A DNA stretch of 36,526 bases from Flavobacteriales bacterium (GTDB taxonomy: Bacteria; Bacteroidota; Bacteroidia; Flavobacteriales_F; PHOS-HE28). Where the stretch lies: assembly GCA_016788485.1 (NCBI GenBank), contig JAEUSV010000132.1, positions 1-36,526 of the forward strand, read 5' to 3'. A program made the position numbers and the translations under genes. Within the stretch, counting starts at the first letter, position 1, and each line of letters starts with the position of its first letter. Under the pieces are notes generated by a model. That model worked only from the letters and a program-made list of their open reading frames with translations, had not been told where the DNA came from and searched no databases. Of this stretch, positions 23,650-32,545 are shown in pieces.

Positions 23650-24660
23650 ATGGACCTGCGCATCTCGGTGATCATCCCGGTGTACAACGCCGCCCGCTTC
23701 ATTGAGGGCACCGTACGCAGTGTGCTGGCCTTTCCCGAGGTGCGGGAAGTGGTGCTGGTGGAGGACGGCTCCCCGGACGACAGCCTTGCCGCCTGCCAGG
23801 CCTTGGTGGGCACCGATCCGCGCATCCGGCTGATCCGCCATGCCGACGGGGGCAACCACGGTGCCGGTGCCTCGCGCAACCTGGGCTTCCGCATGTCCAC
23901 GTGCCCCTACGTGGTGTTCCTCGACGCCGACGACCGATTCCTGCCCAACCGCTTCGACCGCGAGCGTGAGCTGTTCGCGCAGCACCCGGATGCGGACGGT
24001 GTGTACGGTGCCACCGGTGTGGAGTACCATGATGCCGATGCGCGCGAACGCTTCCTCACGCAGTTCCCCACCGACGAGCTTTCCACCGTGCGGGAGGTGG
24101 TGCCCCCGGAGCGTCTGCTGCACGGCCTGCTGGGCGGCAACGGCGGCTTCGGCTACTTCTGCAACGATGCCTTGACCGTGAAACGGAGCGCCGTGGAGCG
24201 ACTGGGCGAACCCTTCCCCGAGCACCTGCGCCTGCACCAGGACACCTCGTTCACCCTGCGCATCGCGCATGGCGCGCGCTTGTATGCCGGTGAGGTGCGA
24301 CGGCCCGTGGTGGTGCGTGGGGTGCACGTGGCCAACCGGGTGACCGCGAACACCGACAAGCGTGCCACGCAGGACCTCCTGTACCGTCACCTGGACGCCT
24401 GGGCCCGCTCCGTGCCGATGGACCGTGCGGACCGCCGCCTGATCCGCACGCGCCGCTTGTACTGGGGCATCCTCAACGCCAAGGGCAGGACCGCACTGGT
24501 GGGGTACGGACTCTGGATGCTGGTGCAGCCCTGGGTGCTACGCCGTGTGCGCGTGCGCGAGGCCTGGATCGACCGGCTGTTCGGCGAAGGCTCGCGCATG
24601 GCCGGCCTGCTGCGCCGCCTCTCCTGGAGGCTCTTCCGGAACGACCTGCGCCCGGTGTGA
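23650..24660 (+). CDS. Family 2 glycosyltransferase
   Basis: A 336-residue GT-A enzyme: ISVIIPVYNAARFI (5-18), VEDGSPDDS (37-45), GAGASRNLGF (71-80) and the metal motif FLDADDRF (90-97). The catalytic half has HLRLHQDTSFTLRIAHGARLY, where the HQDT motif replaces the common ED. A C-terminal basic stretch (RRLSWRLFRNDLRPV) may contact membrane lipid. It starts 15 nt after the previous gene. Specificity unknown. Confidence 0.87.
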   Translation: MDLRISVIIPVYNAARFIEGTVRSVLAFPEVREVVLVEDGSPDDSLAACQALVGTDPRIRLIRHADGGNHGAGASRNLGFRMSTCPYVVFLDADDRFLPNRFDRERELFAQHPDADGVYGATGVEYHDADARERFLTQFPTDELSTVREVVPPERLLHGLLGGNGGFGYFCNDALTVKRSAVERLGEPFPEHLRLHQDTSFTLRIAHGARLYAGEVRRPVVVRGVHVANRVTANTDKRATQDLLYRHLDAWARSVPMDRADRRLIRTRRLYWGILNAKGRTALVGYGLWMLVQPWVLRRVRVREAWIDRLFGEGSRMAGLLRRLSWRLFRNDLRPV

Positions 24661-24681
24661 TCCCGCGTGGCGGGGCAGGGG

Positions 24682-24689
24682 TACTTTCG
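24682..24689 (+). promoter_or_regulatory. Candidate -7 element TACTTTCG before GT4 gene
   Basis: An exact copy of the octamer at 19316 and 25908, 9 nt before the ATG at 24699. A start site at the normal distance would give a leader of only a few bases. It lies in a 38-nt gap that interrupts the overlapping gene chain, consistent with an internal promoter. Confidence 0.45.
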
Positions 24690-24698
24690 CGCGTTGAC

Positions 24699-25889
24699 AT
24701 GGCCCTGCGCGTCGCCTACATCTCCCATTACCCTGAGCTCTACGGCGCCAACCGCAGCATGCTCGACCTCGTGCTCGAGCTGCGCGATCGGGGCGAGGTG
24801 GAGCCGTTCGTACTGATGCCGCGTGCTGGCCCGTTGCAGGACGTGCTCGCGGCCGAGCGCATACCGAGCGCGGTGATCCCCACGGCGCCATGGATGACCG
24901 AGCGCTACTATGGCGGTCGCTGGTACCATCGGCTCCTGCAGCACCTGCGGCATGAGGCGGCCGCCCGGAAGCGTGCCAAGGTCACCGCCGATGCGATGCC
25001 GGTGATGGCCGCGCAGCTCCGCTCCTGGGGCGCGCAGCTCATCCATGCCAACAGCGCCGCCGTCCCGGGTCTCGTGGACCTTCGCCGTCGCACCGGCCTG
25101 CCGCTCGTGTGGCACATCCGCGAAATGCCCGAGCGGCACTACCGCGTGCACCTCGATGCCGGCGCCCGCGGATACGGCAGGGCCCTGCGCGCGGCGGACC
25201 GCCTCGTGGCCATCTCCAAGGCGGTGGTGGACGATATCCGGCGCTACACCGGCGATACCGCCAACGTGGCGCTCATCCATGATGGCGTGCTGCGCCTTGC
25301 CCAGTACGATGCCCTCGCGCGTCCGGCGGAGCTGCGCCTTGGCGAACGCGGTCCGTTCACCTTCGTGCTCATGGGCCTCATCCACCCGTCCAAGGGGCAG
25401 GTGGAGGCCGTGGAGGCCTTGGCCCTGTTGCGGGACCGGGGCCTGCAGGTGCGCCTGGTGATCGCCGGCAGCGGCCGCGATAAGCCCCTGCGCGAGCGCA
25501 TCGCGGCGCTGAAGCTCGAGGACCGGGTGGAGCTCACCGGTTACGTCAACGACCCGTTCCCCCTGTTCAAGGCGGCCGATGCGAATCTGGTCTGCTCGCG
25601 TTACGAAGCCTTCGGACGCGTCACGGTGGAGGCCATGGCCTGCGGTCTGCCGGTGATCGGGCATGCTTCCGGTGGCACCGCCGAGCTGGTCCGCGATGGC
25701 CTTACGGGCTTGCTGTACACCAATGGCGCGGCGGAACTGGCCGAGCGCATGGCCCGGCTGGTGTCGGAGCCCGGGCTTGCCGATCGCTTGGGGCGCGCTG
25801 GTGCCGCGGATGCACGCGATCGGTTCACCATCGAACGGGACAGCGCACAGGTGCTGAAGGTCTACCGGGCGGTGCTGGCCGGTCGGTGA
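24699..25889 (+). CDS. Family 4 glycosyltransferase
   Basis: A 396-residue GT-B retaining enzyme with two Rossmann-like domains. The N-terminal acceptor domain starts VAYISHYPELYGANRSM (5-21) with the glycine-rich loop. The C-terminal donor domain has FVLMGLIHPSKGQVEAVEAL (about 222-241), IAGSGRDK and the catalytic pair in YEAFGRVTVEAMACG (E303 and E311, the EX7E motif), then GHASGGTAELV. Preceded by a candidate promoter element and not overlapped by the previous gene, it may begin a second transcription unit. Donor unknown. Confidence 0.92.
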   Translation: MALRVAYISHYPELYGANRSMLDLVLELRDRGEVEPFVLMPRAGPLQDVLAAERIPSAVIPTAPWMTERYYGGRWYHRLLQHLRHEAAARKRAKVTADAMPVMAAQLRSWGAQLIHANSAAVPGLVDLRRRTGLPLVWHIREMPERHYRVHLDAGARGYGRALRAADRLVAISKAVVDDIRRYTGDTANVALIHDGVLRLAQYDALARPAELRLGERGPFTFVLMGLIHPSKGQVEAVEALALLRDRGLQVRLVIAGSGRDKPLRERIAALKLEDRVELTGYVNDPFPLFKAADANLVCSRYEAFGRVTVEAMACGLPVIGHASGGTAELVRDGLTGLLYTNGAAELAERMARLVSEPGLADRLGRAGAADARDRFTIERDSAQVLKVYRAVLAGR

Positions 25890-25907
25890 AGCCTTGCCGA
25901 GGTTCGG

Positions 25908-25915
25908 TACTTTCG
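25908..25915 (+). promoter_or_regulatory. Candidate -7 element TACTTTCG before GT2 gene
   Basis: Third exact copy of this octamer, in the 45-nt gap before the ATG at 25935 (19 nt between). One mismatch from TAnnTTTG. Confidence 0.45.
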
Positions 25916-25934
25916 GCCGGTCGGGCCGCACGCC

Positions 25935-26933
25935 ATGCGCATCACCATCATCACCCCCAGCTACCAGCAGGCCGCCTACCTGCCCGAGTGCCTGGCCTCC
26001 GTGCGCGCGCAGGCGGGTGCCGAGGTGGAGCACATCGTGGTGGACGGCGGCAGTACCGATGGGTCCCGTGAGCTGCTGGAGCGTGCTGAAGGGCTGGCCT
26101 GGTGGTGCAGCGAGCGCGACAAGGGACAGAGCGATGCCATCAACAAGGGGCTGGCGCGCGCCACGGGCGAGGTGTGCACCTGGGTGAACAGCGACGATGC
26201 CGTATGGCCCGGCGCGCTGGCACGAGTGGCGGAGGCCTTCGCCCACGACAAGGAACTGCTGGCCTTCGGAGGGCGGCTCATGCACCGCAGCGCCGAAGGC
26301 GACACGGTGTTCCCCAGGCTTTCCGATGCCACGGACACCCTGCGCCTCTATTGCGAACCGGTGATCAACCAACCAGCCACCTACCTGCGCACCAGTGCCG
26401 TGAAGGCCGTGGGCGGCGTGGATCCGGCGTTGCGCTACGTGATGGACCTGGAGCTCTGGTGGCAGCTGCTGTTCCGTTTCGGTCATGCGCACCTGCGCTT
26501 CACCCCGGAGGTGCTGGCCATGTTCCGCCTGCATGAGGAGAGCAAGACCGTGACCGCCCATGCGGGCTTCCTGGCCGAAACGGCCACCCTGCTGCACGGC
26601 ATGTGCGTGGGCACCGGGCAGCCGGCGCTGGCCCGCGTGCTCGCCCTCGCCCATCCGTTGGTCCAAGGTCTGCGCGGTGTTCCGGTCGGAGAGGAGCACG
26701 CCCCGCTGGTGCGCGACATGGCCGTTCATTTCCTGTTGAAGTGGCATGGCCATGTGCACGAACGCGCCGACCACCGCGCCATGAAGGCCCTGCGCCGCGC
26801 CGTGCGCCGCGACCAGCTGCGGTTCGTGGACGCGGCCATGGCGGCCCGCTGGGATGCGCTCGACCGCCAGCTCGCCATCCCATCCTGGACCCTCTTCCGC
26901 TTGCGGCGCAAGCTCCGGCATCTGCGGCGATGA
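25935..26933 (+). CDS. Family 2 glycosyltransferase
   Basis: A 332-residue GT-A enzyme of the subgroup with the long motif SERDKGQSDAINKGLA (59-74), known in many capsule transferases. Other motifs: ITIITPSYQQAAYL (3-16), HIVVDGGSTDGS (33-44) and the metal-binding TWVNSDD (82-88). The acceptor half has VGGVDPALRYVMDLELWWQLL, where MDLELW replaces the ED motif. The stop overlaps the next ATG. A C-terminal helical, Arg-rich extension of about 90 residues is larger than the minimal domain. Confidence 0.9.
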   Translation: MRITIITPSYQQAAYLPECLASVRAQAGAEVEHIVVDGGSTDGSRELLERAEGLAWWCSERDKGQSDAINKGLARATGEVCTWVNSDDAVWPGALARVAEAFAHDKELLAFGGRLMHRSAEGDTVFPRLSDATDTLRLYCEPVINQPATYLRTSAVKAVGGVDPALRYVMDLELWWQLLFRFGHAHLRFTPEVLAMFRLHEESKTVTAHAGFLAETATLLHGMCVGTGQPALARVLALAHPLVQGLRGVPVGEEHAPLVRDMAVHFLLKWHGHVHERADHRAMKALRRAVRRDQLRFVDAAMAARWDALDRQLAIPSWTLFRLRRKLRHLRR

Positions 26934-27934
26934 GGGTGACGGTGCTGATCCCCGTGTACAACAAGGCGCCCTTTCTGAAAGCGTGCCTGGACAGTGTGCT
27001 GAACGGTCCGTTCCAGGACCTTGAAGTGGTGGCGGTGGACGATGCCAGCACCGATGGGAGCCTGGCCGTGCTGCGCGCCATTTCCGATCCCCGCCTGCGC
27101 GTGATCGCCCTTGACCGCAACCTCGGTCCGGCCGGCGCGGCCAATCGCGGGCTCGACGAGGCGCGAGGCGAGTACATCGTGCGGCTCGATGCCGATGACC
27201 TCATCGTACCCGACCGCATCGTGCGGCAGGTGGCCTACATGGACGCCCATCCCGAGGTGGGGGCCAGCGGCAGCGCGCTCACCCTCTTCGGCGCCACCGA
27301 CGTCACCTGGCGCTTCCCCCTCGGCAACGAGGAGGCCCAGGCCCAGCTGCTTTTCGGCGTGCCCGTAAGCCAGGGTGCGAGCATCCTGCGGCGTTCCGTG
27401 ATCGAACAGCACCACCTGCGCTACGACACCGGTTGGCCGCGCGTGGGGGAGGACTGGCTCTTCTGGGCCCGTATGTCCCGCTTCACCGCGTTCGGCAACC
27501 TGCCGGAGGTGCTCACCCTGTACCGGCGCGGTGAGCAGAACATCAGCCATGGGCGGGACAAGGTGAAGGACCACGAGGTGATCCTGCGCGCCCTGTTCAG
27601 CGACCTGGACATTCCATTGACCGATGAGCGGTTGGAGCTGCACCTGATGGCGCTGAAGCTTTTCCGCAGGCCGCCCACGGTGGAAAGGGTGAAGGCCCTG
27701 CGTGCCTGGCTCGACGACCTGCTGGCCATGAACGCTGCGCGTGGGCTCTTCCCGCGGGAGGCCTTCGCCAGGCGCGTGGAACGCGCCTGGAGCGAGCTCT
27801 TCCACTACCTGCCGAAGTACGGCGTCGGTGCTGCGTTCGTGCACATGCGCCTCAGCCGTTCCTACCCGTGGGACCGCGTGAGCTACCTGGTGAAGGTGCG
27901 CCTTCGCGCCCTGCTAACCCCGCGCAGCTCATGA
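26930..27934 (+). CDS. Family 2 glycosyltransferase
   Basis: A 334-residue GT-A enzyme: VTVLIPVYNKAPFL (3-16), AVDDASTDGS (35-44), NLGPAGAANRGLDEARG (64-80) and metal motif LDADDLI (86-92). The catalytic part has WPRVGEDWLFWARM, in which GEDW supplies the general base region. ATG 26930 overlaps the previous stop by 4 nt and its stop overlaps the next start by 4 nt. A 110-residue C-terminal helical tail follows the catalytic core. Confidence 0.9.
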   Translation: MRVTVLIPVYNKAPFLKACLDSVLNGPFQDLEVVAVDDASTDGSLAVLRAISDPRLRVIALDRNLGPAGAANRGLDEARGEYIVRLDADDLIVPDRIVRQVAYMDAHPEVGASGSALTLFGATDVTWRFPLGNEEAQAQLLFGVPVSQGASILRRSVIEQHHLRYDTGWPRVGEDWLFWARMSRFTAFGNLPEVLTLYRRGEQNISHGRDKVKDHEVILRALFSDLDIPLTDERLELHLMALKLFRRPPTVERVKALRAWLDDLLAMNAARGLFPREAFARRVERAWSELFHYLPKYGVGAAFVHMRLSRSYPWDRVSYLVKVRLRALLTPRSS

Positions 27935-29166
27935 GCACCCAGCACCTCTGGCTCTTCACCATGCGCTTCCCCCATGGAACGGGCGAACCCTTCCTGGAGA
28001 ACGAACTGGAGGTGCTCGCGCAGCATTACCCGCGCATCACGGTGGTCCCGCTCTTCGCGGAAGGGGTGCAACGGCGCGTGCCCTCCAACGTGGAGGTGCG
28101 TCCCCTGGTGAAACAGCCGTACGCCGCGGCCGGGGCGGCCACCATGCTGCGCCACTGGCGCACCTACCAGCAGGCCGCGAGGTCCGTGCGACGCACCGCG
28201 CCCGACCGTGCCACCCTCAACGCCCAGTGGCCCGCGCTGCGGAGCCGGCTCCGCCAGGCGCTGCACCGCGCGCTGGCCGTGGCCCCCGTGCTGTTCAAGG
28301 CGCATGGTCCCGAAGAGACGACGCTGTACAGCTACTGGACCTCCGATTGGGCCACTGTGCTCGGCATGGTACAGGCGATGGACCCGCGTGTGCGGTTCGT
28401 GTCGCGCATGCACGGGTTCGACCTGTACGCCGAGCGTGCCGCGGGCGGATGGCCCGCGTTCCAGGCCTTCCACCTGGAGCGGGTGGAGCGGGTCTTCGTG
28501 GCCTCGCAGGCCGGGCTCGACGACCTGGTGCGCCGCTACCCGGAGGCGCGCGACCGCTTCGAGCTGGCGCACCTGGGCACCGTGGACCATGGTCCGGGAC
28601 CGTGGAGCCCTTCCGACACCCTGCGGCTGGTGAGCTGCAGCAACCTGGTGCCCCTGAAGCGCGTGCTGCTGCTCGCCGAGGCCCTGCGCCATGTGCAGGT
28701 GCCCGTGCGGTGGACCCATTTCGGCGATGGCCCGGAGCGGTCCCCGCTCGAAGCGGCGTTGTCCGCACTGCCACGGCATGTGCAGGCTGAGCTTCGCGGC
28801 GCAGTGCCCAATGCCGACCTGCTGGGCTGGTACCGTTCCACACCCGTTGACCTTTTCGTGCACCTGAGCGCCAGCGAGGGCGGTGTGCCGGTGTCGATGC
28901 AGGAGGCGGCAAGCTTCGGCGTGCCGTTGCTCGCCACGGCGGCGGGCGGTGCCCCGGAGCTGGTGGGGCCGGGCACAGGTGAACTGCTGCCCCTGGACGT
29001 GGATGCCCGCACCGTGGCCGCCGCCATCGACCGCATGGCCCATGGCGTGTGCCGCGATGCCGGTTTCCGGGAGGGTGTCCGTGCCGCCTGGAGCGCTGGT
29101 TTCCGGGCCACGGTGAACCACGCCCGCTTCATCGGGCGTATGGAGGGCGCCTTGCATCCGCGCTAG
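27931..29166 (+). CDS. Family 4 glycosyltransferase
   Basis: A 411-residue GT-B enzyme. The N-terminal domain includes TMRFPHGTGEPFLENELEVL (10-29) and the RMHGFDLYAE block (about 156-165) that contacts the acceptor. The C-terminal domain has SCSNLVPLKRVLLLAEAL, FGDGPERSPLE and LHLSASEGGVPVSMQEAASF. Here the two acidic residues (E316 and E325) are separated by eight residues rather than the usual seven, a small variation of the EX7E motif. Fully contained between MSTQ at 27931 and the MBOAT leader; overlaps the GT2 stop by 4 nt. Specificity unknown. Confidence 0.88.
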   Translation: MSTQHLWLFTMRFPHGTGEPFLENELEVLAQHYPRITVVPLFAEGVQRRVPSNVEVRPLVKQPYAAAGAATMLRHWRTYQQAARSVRRTAPDRATLNAQWPALRSRLRQALHRALAVAPVLFKAHGPEETTLYSYWTSDWATVLGMVQAMDPRVRFVSRMHGFDLYAERAAGGWPAFQAFHLERVERVFVASQAGLDDLVRRYPEARDRFELAHLGTVDHGPGPWSPSDTLRLVSCSNLVPLKRVLLLAEALRHVQVPVRWTHFGDGPERSPLEAALSALPRHVQAELRGAVPNADLLGWYRSTPVDLFVHLSASEGGVPVSMQEAASFGVPLLATAAGGAPELVGPGTGELLPLDVDARTVAAAIDRMAHGVCRDAGFREGVRAAWSAGFRATVNHARFIGRMEGALHPR

Positions 29167-29203
29167 GCCGCTTCGCCCGGTTTTCCGCTTCTTTGGAGCG
29201 CGG

Positions 29204-30649
29204 ATGCTCTTCAACTCGTTCACCTTCTGCTGCATCTTCTTCCCGCTGGTGACGGCGCTGTACTTCGTGCTGCCGCACCGGTACCGCTGGGCCCTGCTGC
29301 TGGTGGCGAGCTGCTGGTTCTACATGGCCTTCGTGCCGGTGTACATCCTCATCCTCGCCTTCACCATCCTGGTCGACTATGCCGCAGGGATCCTGATCGA
29401 GGACAGCTCAGGCGCGCGGCGCAAGGCCTGGCTCACCGCGAGCATCGTGGCCAACGTGGGCGTGCTCGCCTTCTTCAAGTACTTCAACTTCCTCAACCAG
29501 AACATCGGCCTGGCCGTGCGCGCCCTGGGGCTCCCCTATGAGGTGCCCGACCTCGGCATCCTGCTGCCCATCGGCCTCAGTTTCCACACCTTCCAGAGCC
29601 TCAGCTACACCATCGAGGTGTACCGCGGGCATCAACGTGCCGAGCGGCGCCCCGGGCTCTTCGCCCTCTACGTGATGTTCTATCCCCAGCTTGTCGCGGG
29701 CCCCATCGAGCGTCCGGAGAACCTGCTCCGCCAGTTGAACGTGCCCATGCACTGGGACACCGACCGGGTGGTCCACGGTCTGAAGCAGATGCTCTGGGGC
29801 TTCTTCAAGAAGCTCGTGATCGCCGACCGCTGCGGGGTGATCGTGGACCAGGTCTACGGCGACCACGGGACCTACGGCGGCCTGGCGATGGCGCTCGCCA
29901 CCTACCTCTTCGCGGTGCAGATCTACTGTGACTTCAGCGGATACGGCGACATCGCGCTGGGCGCGGCGCGCGTGATGGGCTTCGACCTCATGGTCAACTT
30001 CCGGCGGCCCTATGCTTCGACCTCCATCAGCGAGTTCTGGAGCCGCTGGCACATCAGCCTCAGCAGCTGGTTCCGCGACTACCTCTACATCCCGCTGGGG
30101 GGCAACCGGGTGGTGCGCTGGCGCTGGTTCGCCAACCTGATGGTCGTGTTCCTCGTGAGCGGCCTGTGGCACGGTGCCAACTGGACCTACGTGGTCTGGG
30201 GGGCGCTGCACGGCATCTACCTCGTCCTGGCGATCGCGCTCGCAGGGGCGCTGGCGCGGTTCAATGCGATCACCGGCCTGGACCGTGCGCCGGCCTTGAG
30301 GCGCGGGGCCAGCGTGCTCATCACCTTCCACCTGGTGCTGCTGGCCTGGGTGTTCTTCCGGGCCGCCACCATGCACCAGGCCACGGACATGCTGCAGACC
30401 ATATTGCGCGGCCCCTGGCGCTTGGATGACCTGCGCGCGCTCGCCGGCGAGCTGAAGAACGGACAGCTTGGCGTGACCCTGCTCGCGGTGCCGCTCTTCT
30501 TCCTGCTCGACCCCGTGTTCGACGCGGTGGTGAAGGGGGAGCGCACGCTCCGCGGTCCGTGGGCCCAGGTGTCGTTCGCGGCGCTTCTCGCGGCCATCGT
30601 GCTCTTCGGTCATTTTGGATCCACCTCGTTCATCTATTTCCAGTTCTGA
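29204..30649 (+). CDS. MBOAT-family O-acyltransferase (AlgI/DltB type)
   Basis: A 481-residue polytopic inner-membrane enzyme that transfers acyl (usually acetyl) groups across the membrane to glycan hydroxyls. About 10-12 hydrophobic segments are visible, with family motifs GLSFHTFQSLSYTIEVYRG (128-146), YCDFSGYGDIALG, SISEFWSRWHISLSSWFRD and the catalytic His323 in SGLWHGANWTYVVWG. It lies 3 nt before an SGNH-type protein gene. This arrangement parallels AlgI with AlgJ/AlgX, where the SGNH partner completes transfer in the periplasm. A CTTCTTTG sequence at 29188-29195 could be part of a promoter, but two mismatches to consensus make this weak. Confidence 0.94.
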   Translation: MLFNSFTFCCIFFPLVTALYFVLPHRYRWALLLVASCWFYMAFVPVYILILAFTILVDYAAGILIEDSSGARRKAWLTASIVANVGVLAFFKYFNFLNQNIGLAVRALGLPYEVPDLGILLPIGLSFHTFQSLSYTIEVYRGHQRAERRPGLFALYVMFYPQLVAGPIERPENLLRQLNVPMHWDTDRVVHGLKQMLWGFFKKLVIADRCGVIVDQVYGDHGTYGGLAMALATYLFAVQIYCDFSGYGDIALGAARVMGFDLMVNFRRPYASTSISEFWSRWHISLSSWFRDYLYIPLGGNRVVRWRWFANLMVVFLVSGLWHGANWTYVVWGALHGIYLVLAIALAGALARFNAITGLDRAPALRRGASVLITFHLVLLAWVFFRAATMHQATDMLQTILRGPWRLDDLRALAGELKNGQLGVTLLAVPLFFLLDPVFDAVVKGERTLRGPWAQVSFAALLAAIVLFGHFGSTSFIYFQF

Positions 30650-30652
30650 GGC

Positions 30653-31597
30653 ATGGGTCGTTTCCTCCGCACCGGTCTCCTGTTCCTCGCCGTGTCGCTG
30701 GTCGTGTACCTCTCGGCCATGCTGGTGCTGTGCCGGGTGGAGTGGGGGGGCTACCCGTTGGTGTTCCGCACCGGCGACCATTACCACCTGAAGGGCGGGC
30801 TGGCCTACACCAAGTTCAGGGAGTGGGACCCCGGGGCGCAGTACGATGTGCTGGTGGTCGGCTCTTCCCACGCCTACCGCGGCTACGACCCGCGTCTTTT
30901 CGCCGCCGAAGGCCTGTCCATGTTCAACCTGGGCAGCAGCGCCCAGACGCCCTTGAACACCCGGGCCGTCCTGCGGCAATATGCCCGGCCCGGTCATGTG
31001 GGACTGGTGCTGTTCGATGTGTTCGAGGGTGCCGTTTCCAACGACGGACTGGAGAGCACCTCGGAGCTCGTGATGAACATCGGATCCGGGACGGCGGCGA
31101 TGGAAATGGCCCTGGTCCAACGGGACCTGCGCGGGCTGAACCAGCTCGTGGTGCGGTGGATGCTCGCCGACCGGGCGCCCGATGTGGTGGACAGCACCTA
31201 CGTGAGCGGGGGCTTCTCCGAGCGCACCGACAGCCTGGACCATGCCGTGGAATACCGCCCGTTCAACCGATCCCTGGTGCGCAGTGAACAACTGGCCTAC
31301 ATGGCCGATTGCCTGGCGCTTTGCAGGGAGCGCGGCATCCCGGTGGTCGTGGTCACGCACCCCCAACCGCATCAGGCGGACAGCCTGGGGCACCTCGCGT
31401 TCCGGACCATCATCGACAGCCTGTGCGCCCCGCAGGGCGTTCCCTACCTGGACATGGCCCTTGGCCATGCCCTCGACGACCGCGCCCATTTCTACGACCA
31501 TAACCACCTGAACCTGGCCGGTGTGCGGCGGTTCAATGCCGACTTGGTCGGGCGGCTGCGGGCCGCCGGGCTCATCCGGCCCGCCGTCGGGCCGTAG
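30653..31597 (+). CDS. SGNH-type O-acetyltransfer partner protein
   Basis: A 314-residue protein with one N-terminal membrane anchor (about 5-27, TGLLFLAVSLVVYLSAMLVL) and a periplasmic SGNH-hydrolase-like domain. The Ser block reads VVGSSHAYRGYDP (68-80, nucleophile candidate S72), and the Asp/His block YDHNHLNLAGVRRFN lies near the C-terminus (about 282-296). Proteins of this type act with MBOAT partners to place acyl groups on surface glycans. The gene follows the MBOAT stop by 3 nt, so they are co-transcribed. The exact acyl group and sugar are not known. Its stop codon TAG coincides with the next candidate promoter octamer. Confidence 0.85.
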   Translation: MGRFLRTGLLFLAVSLVVYLSAMLVLCRVEWGGYPLVFRTGDHYHLKGGLAYTKFREWDPGAQYDVLVVGSSHAYRGYDPRLFAAEGLSMFNLGSSAQTPLNTRAVLRQYARPGHVGLVLFDVFEGAVSNDGLESTSELVMNIGSGTAAMEMALVQRDLRGLNQLVVRWMLADRAPDVVDSTYVSGGFSERTDSLDHAVEYRPFNRSLVRSEQLAYMADCLALCRERGIPVVVVTHPQPHQADSLGHLAFRTIIDSLCAPQGVPYLDMALGHALDDRAHFYDHNHLNLAGVRRFNADLVGRLRAAGLIRPAVGP

Positions 31598-31602
31598 TTT
31601 CG
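31595..31602 (+). promoter_or_regulatory. Candidate -7 element TAGTTTCG before GT2 gene
   Basis: A variant of the TACTTTCG octamer, overlapping the SGNH stop codon and ending 7 nt before the ATG at 31610. If used, the mRNA would be essentially leaderless. Confidence 0.35.
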
Positions 31603-31609
31603 CGGCCCC

Positions 31610-32545
31610 ATGATCGTGTCGTGCGTGATCCCCTGCCACAACGTGGAAGCGTTCGTGGAACAGGCCGTGGCCTCCGCCCTGGCGCAGGAGGTGCCCGGTG
31701 GCATGGAGGTGATCGCGGTGGACGACGGGTCCACGGATGGCACTCCGGCCCTGCTCGATGCCCTCGCCGCGCGATCTGGCGGCCGTGTGCGCGTGGTGCA
31801 CCAGCCCAACCGGGGGGCCAGTGCCGCGCGCAATGTGGGCCTATCCTTGGGCACGGGCGAGTTCGTACAGTTCCTCGACGCCGACGACCTGCTGCTGCCC
31901 GGCAAGGTGCAGGGCCAGCTCGCGTTGGCCAAGGACGGCGGTACCGACCTGGTGGTCGGCGACTACGAGCAGGTGATGCCCAACGGGCTGCTGCTGCGTG
32001 TGCGTGCATTGGCCGGCAAGCCGTGGATGGCCCTGATCCGCACCCGCATGGGCACCACCAGCTCGGTGCTGTGGCGTCGTTCGGCCCTGGTGCGGATCAA
32101 CGGCTGGAACGAGGAGCTCGCGAGCAGCCAGGACTACGAGCTCATGTTCAGGGCCTTGCAGGGCGGCTGCGCGATCGCTTGGGACGACCGGGTGCTCACC
32201 CAGGTGCTCAAGCGCGCCACCGGTTCGATCAGCCAGACCGAGCCCATCGAGAACTGGAAGCGCTACATCCAGCTGCGGCGCGCCATGAAGGAGCACCTGG
32301 AACGCACCGATGCCAAGGGTTTCGCCGATGAGATCGAAGCGCTGCGCCAGTACATCTTCATGGCGCTGCGCATCGTGGCGGTCTCGGACATGCGCTGGGC
32401 CAGCGCCATGTACCGCAGTTGCATCGGGCGCGGTTTCCATCCGGAGGTGAGCAAGGCCATCACGGAGCGCTATGTGTTCCTCCATAACTTGCTCGGGTTC
32501 GACGGCGCTGAACGCGCCACCCGACTGCTGAAGCGCACCCGATGA
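31610..32545 (+). CDS. Family 2 glycosyltransferase
   Basis: A 311-residue GT-A enzyme: VSCVIPCHNVEAFV (3-16), AVDDGSTDGT (36-45), NRGASAARNVGLSLG (67-81) and the metal motif FLDADDLL (88-95). The acceptor half has INGWNEELASSQDYELMFRAL, where SQDYE carries the catalytic Asp. It is a standard capsule or O-antigen transferase by sequence. The stop overlaps the next ATG by 4 nt (32542). Specificity unknown. Confidence 0.9.
   Translation: MIVSCVIPCHNVEAFVEQAVASALAQEVPGGMEVIAVDDGSTDGTPALLDALAARSGGRVRVVHQPNRGASAARNVGLSLGTGEFVQFLDADDLLLPGKVQGQLALAKDGGTDLVVGDYEQVMPNGLLLRVRALAGKPWMALIRTRMGTTSSVLWRRSALVRINGWNEELASSQDYELMFRALQGGCAIAWDDRVLTQVLKRATGSISQTEPIENWKRYIQLRRAMKEHLERTDAKGFADEIEALRQYIFMALRIVAVSDMRWASAMYRSCIGRGFHPEVSKAITERYVFLHNLLGFDGAERATRLLKRTR

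Noticed and set aside
24387..26921. An 844-codon minus-strand open frame across three glycosyltransferase genes
   Set aside because: It crosses several real gene boundaries on the other strand and has no domain; an artefact of few stop codons in GC-rich DNA.
29408..31801. A 797-codon minus-strand open frame opposite the MBOAT/SGNH genes
   Set aside because: Same antisense artefact; it spans two convincing plus-strand genes and has His/Gly/Val-rich low-complexity sequence.
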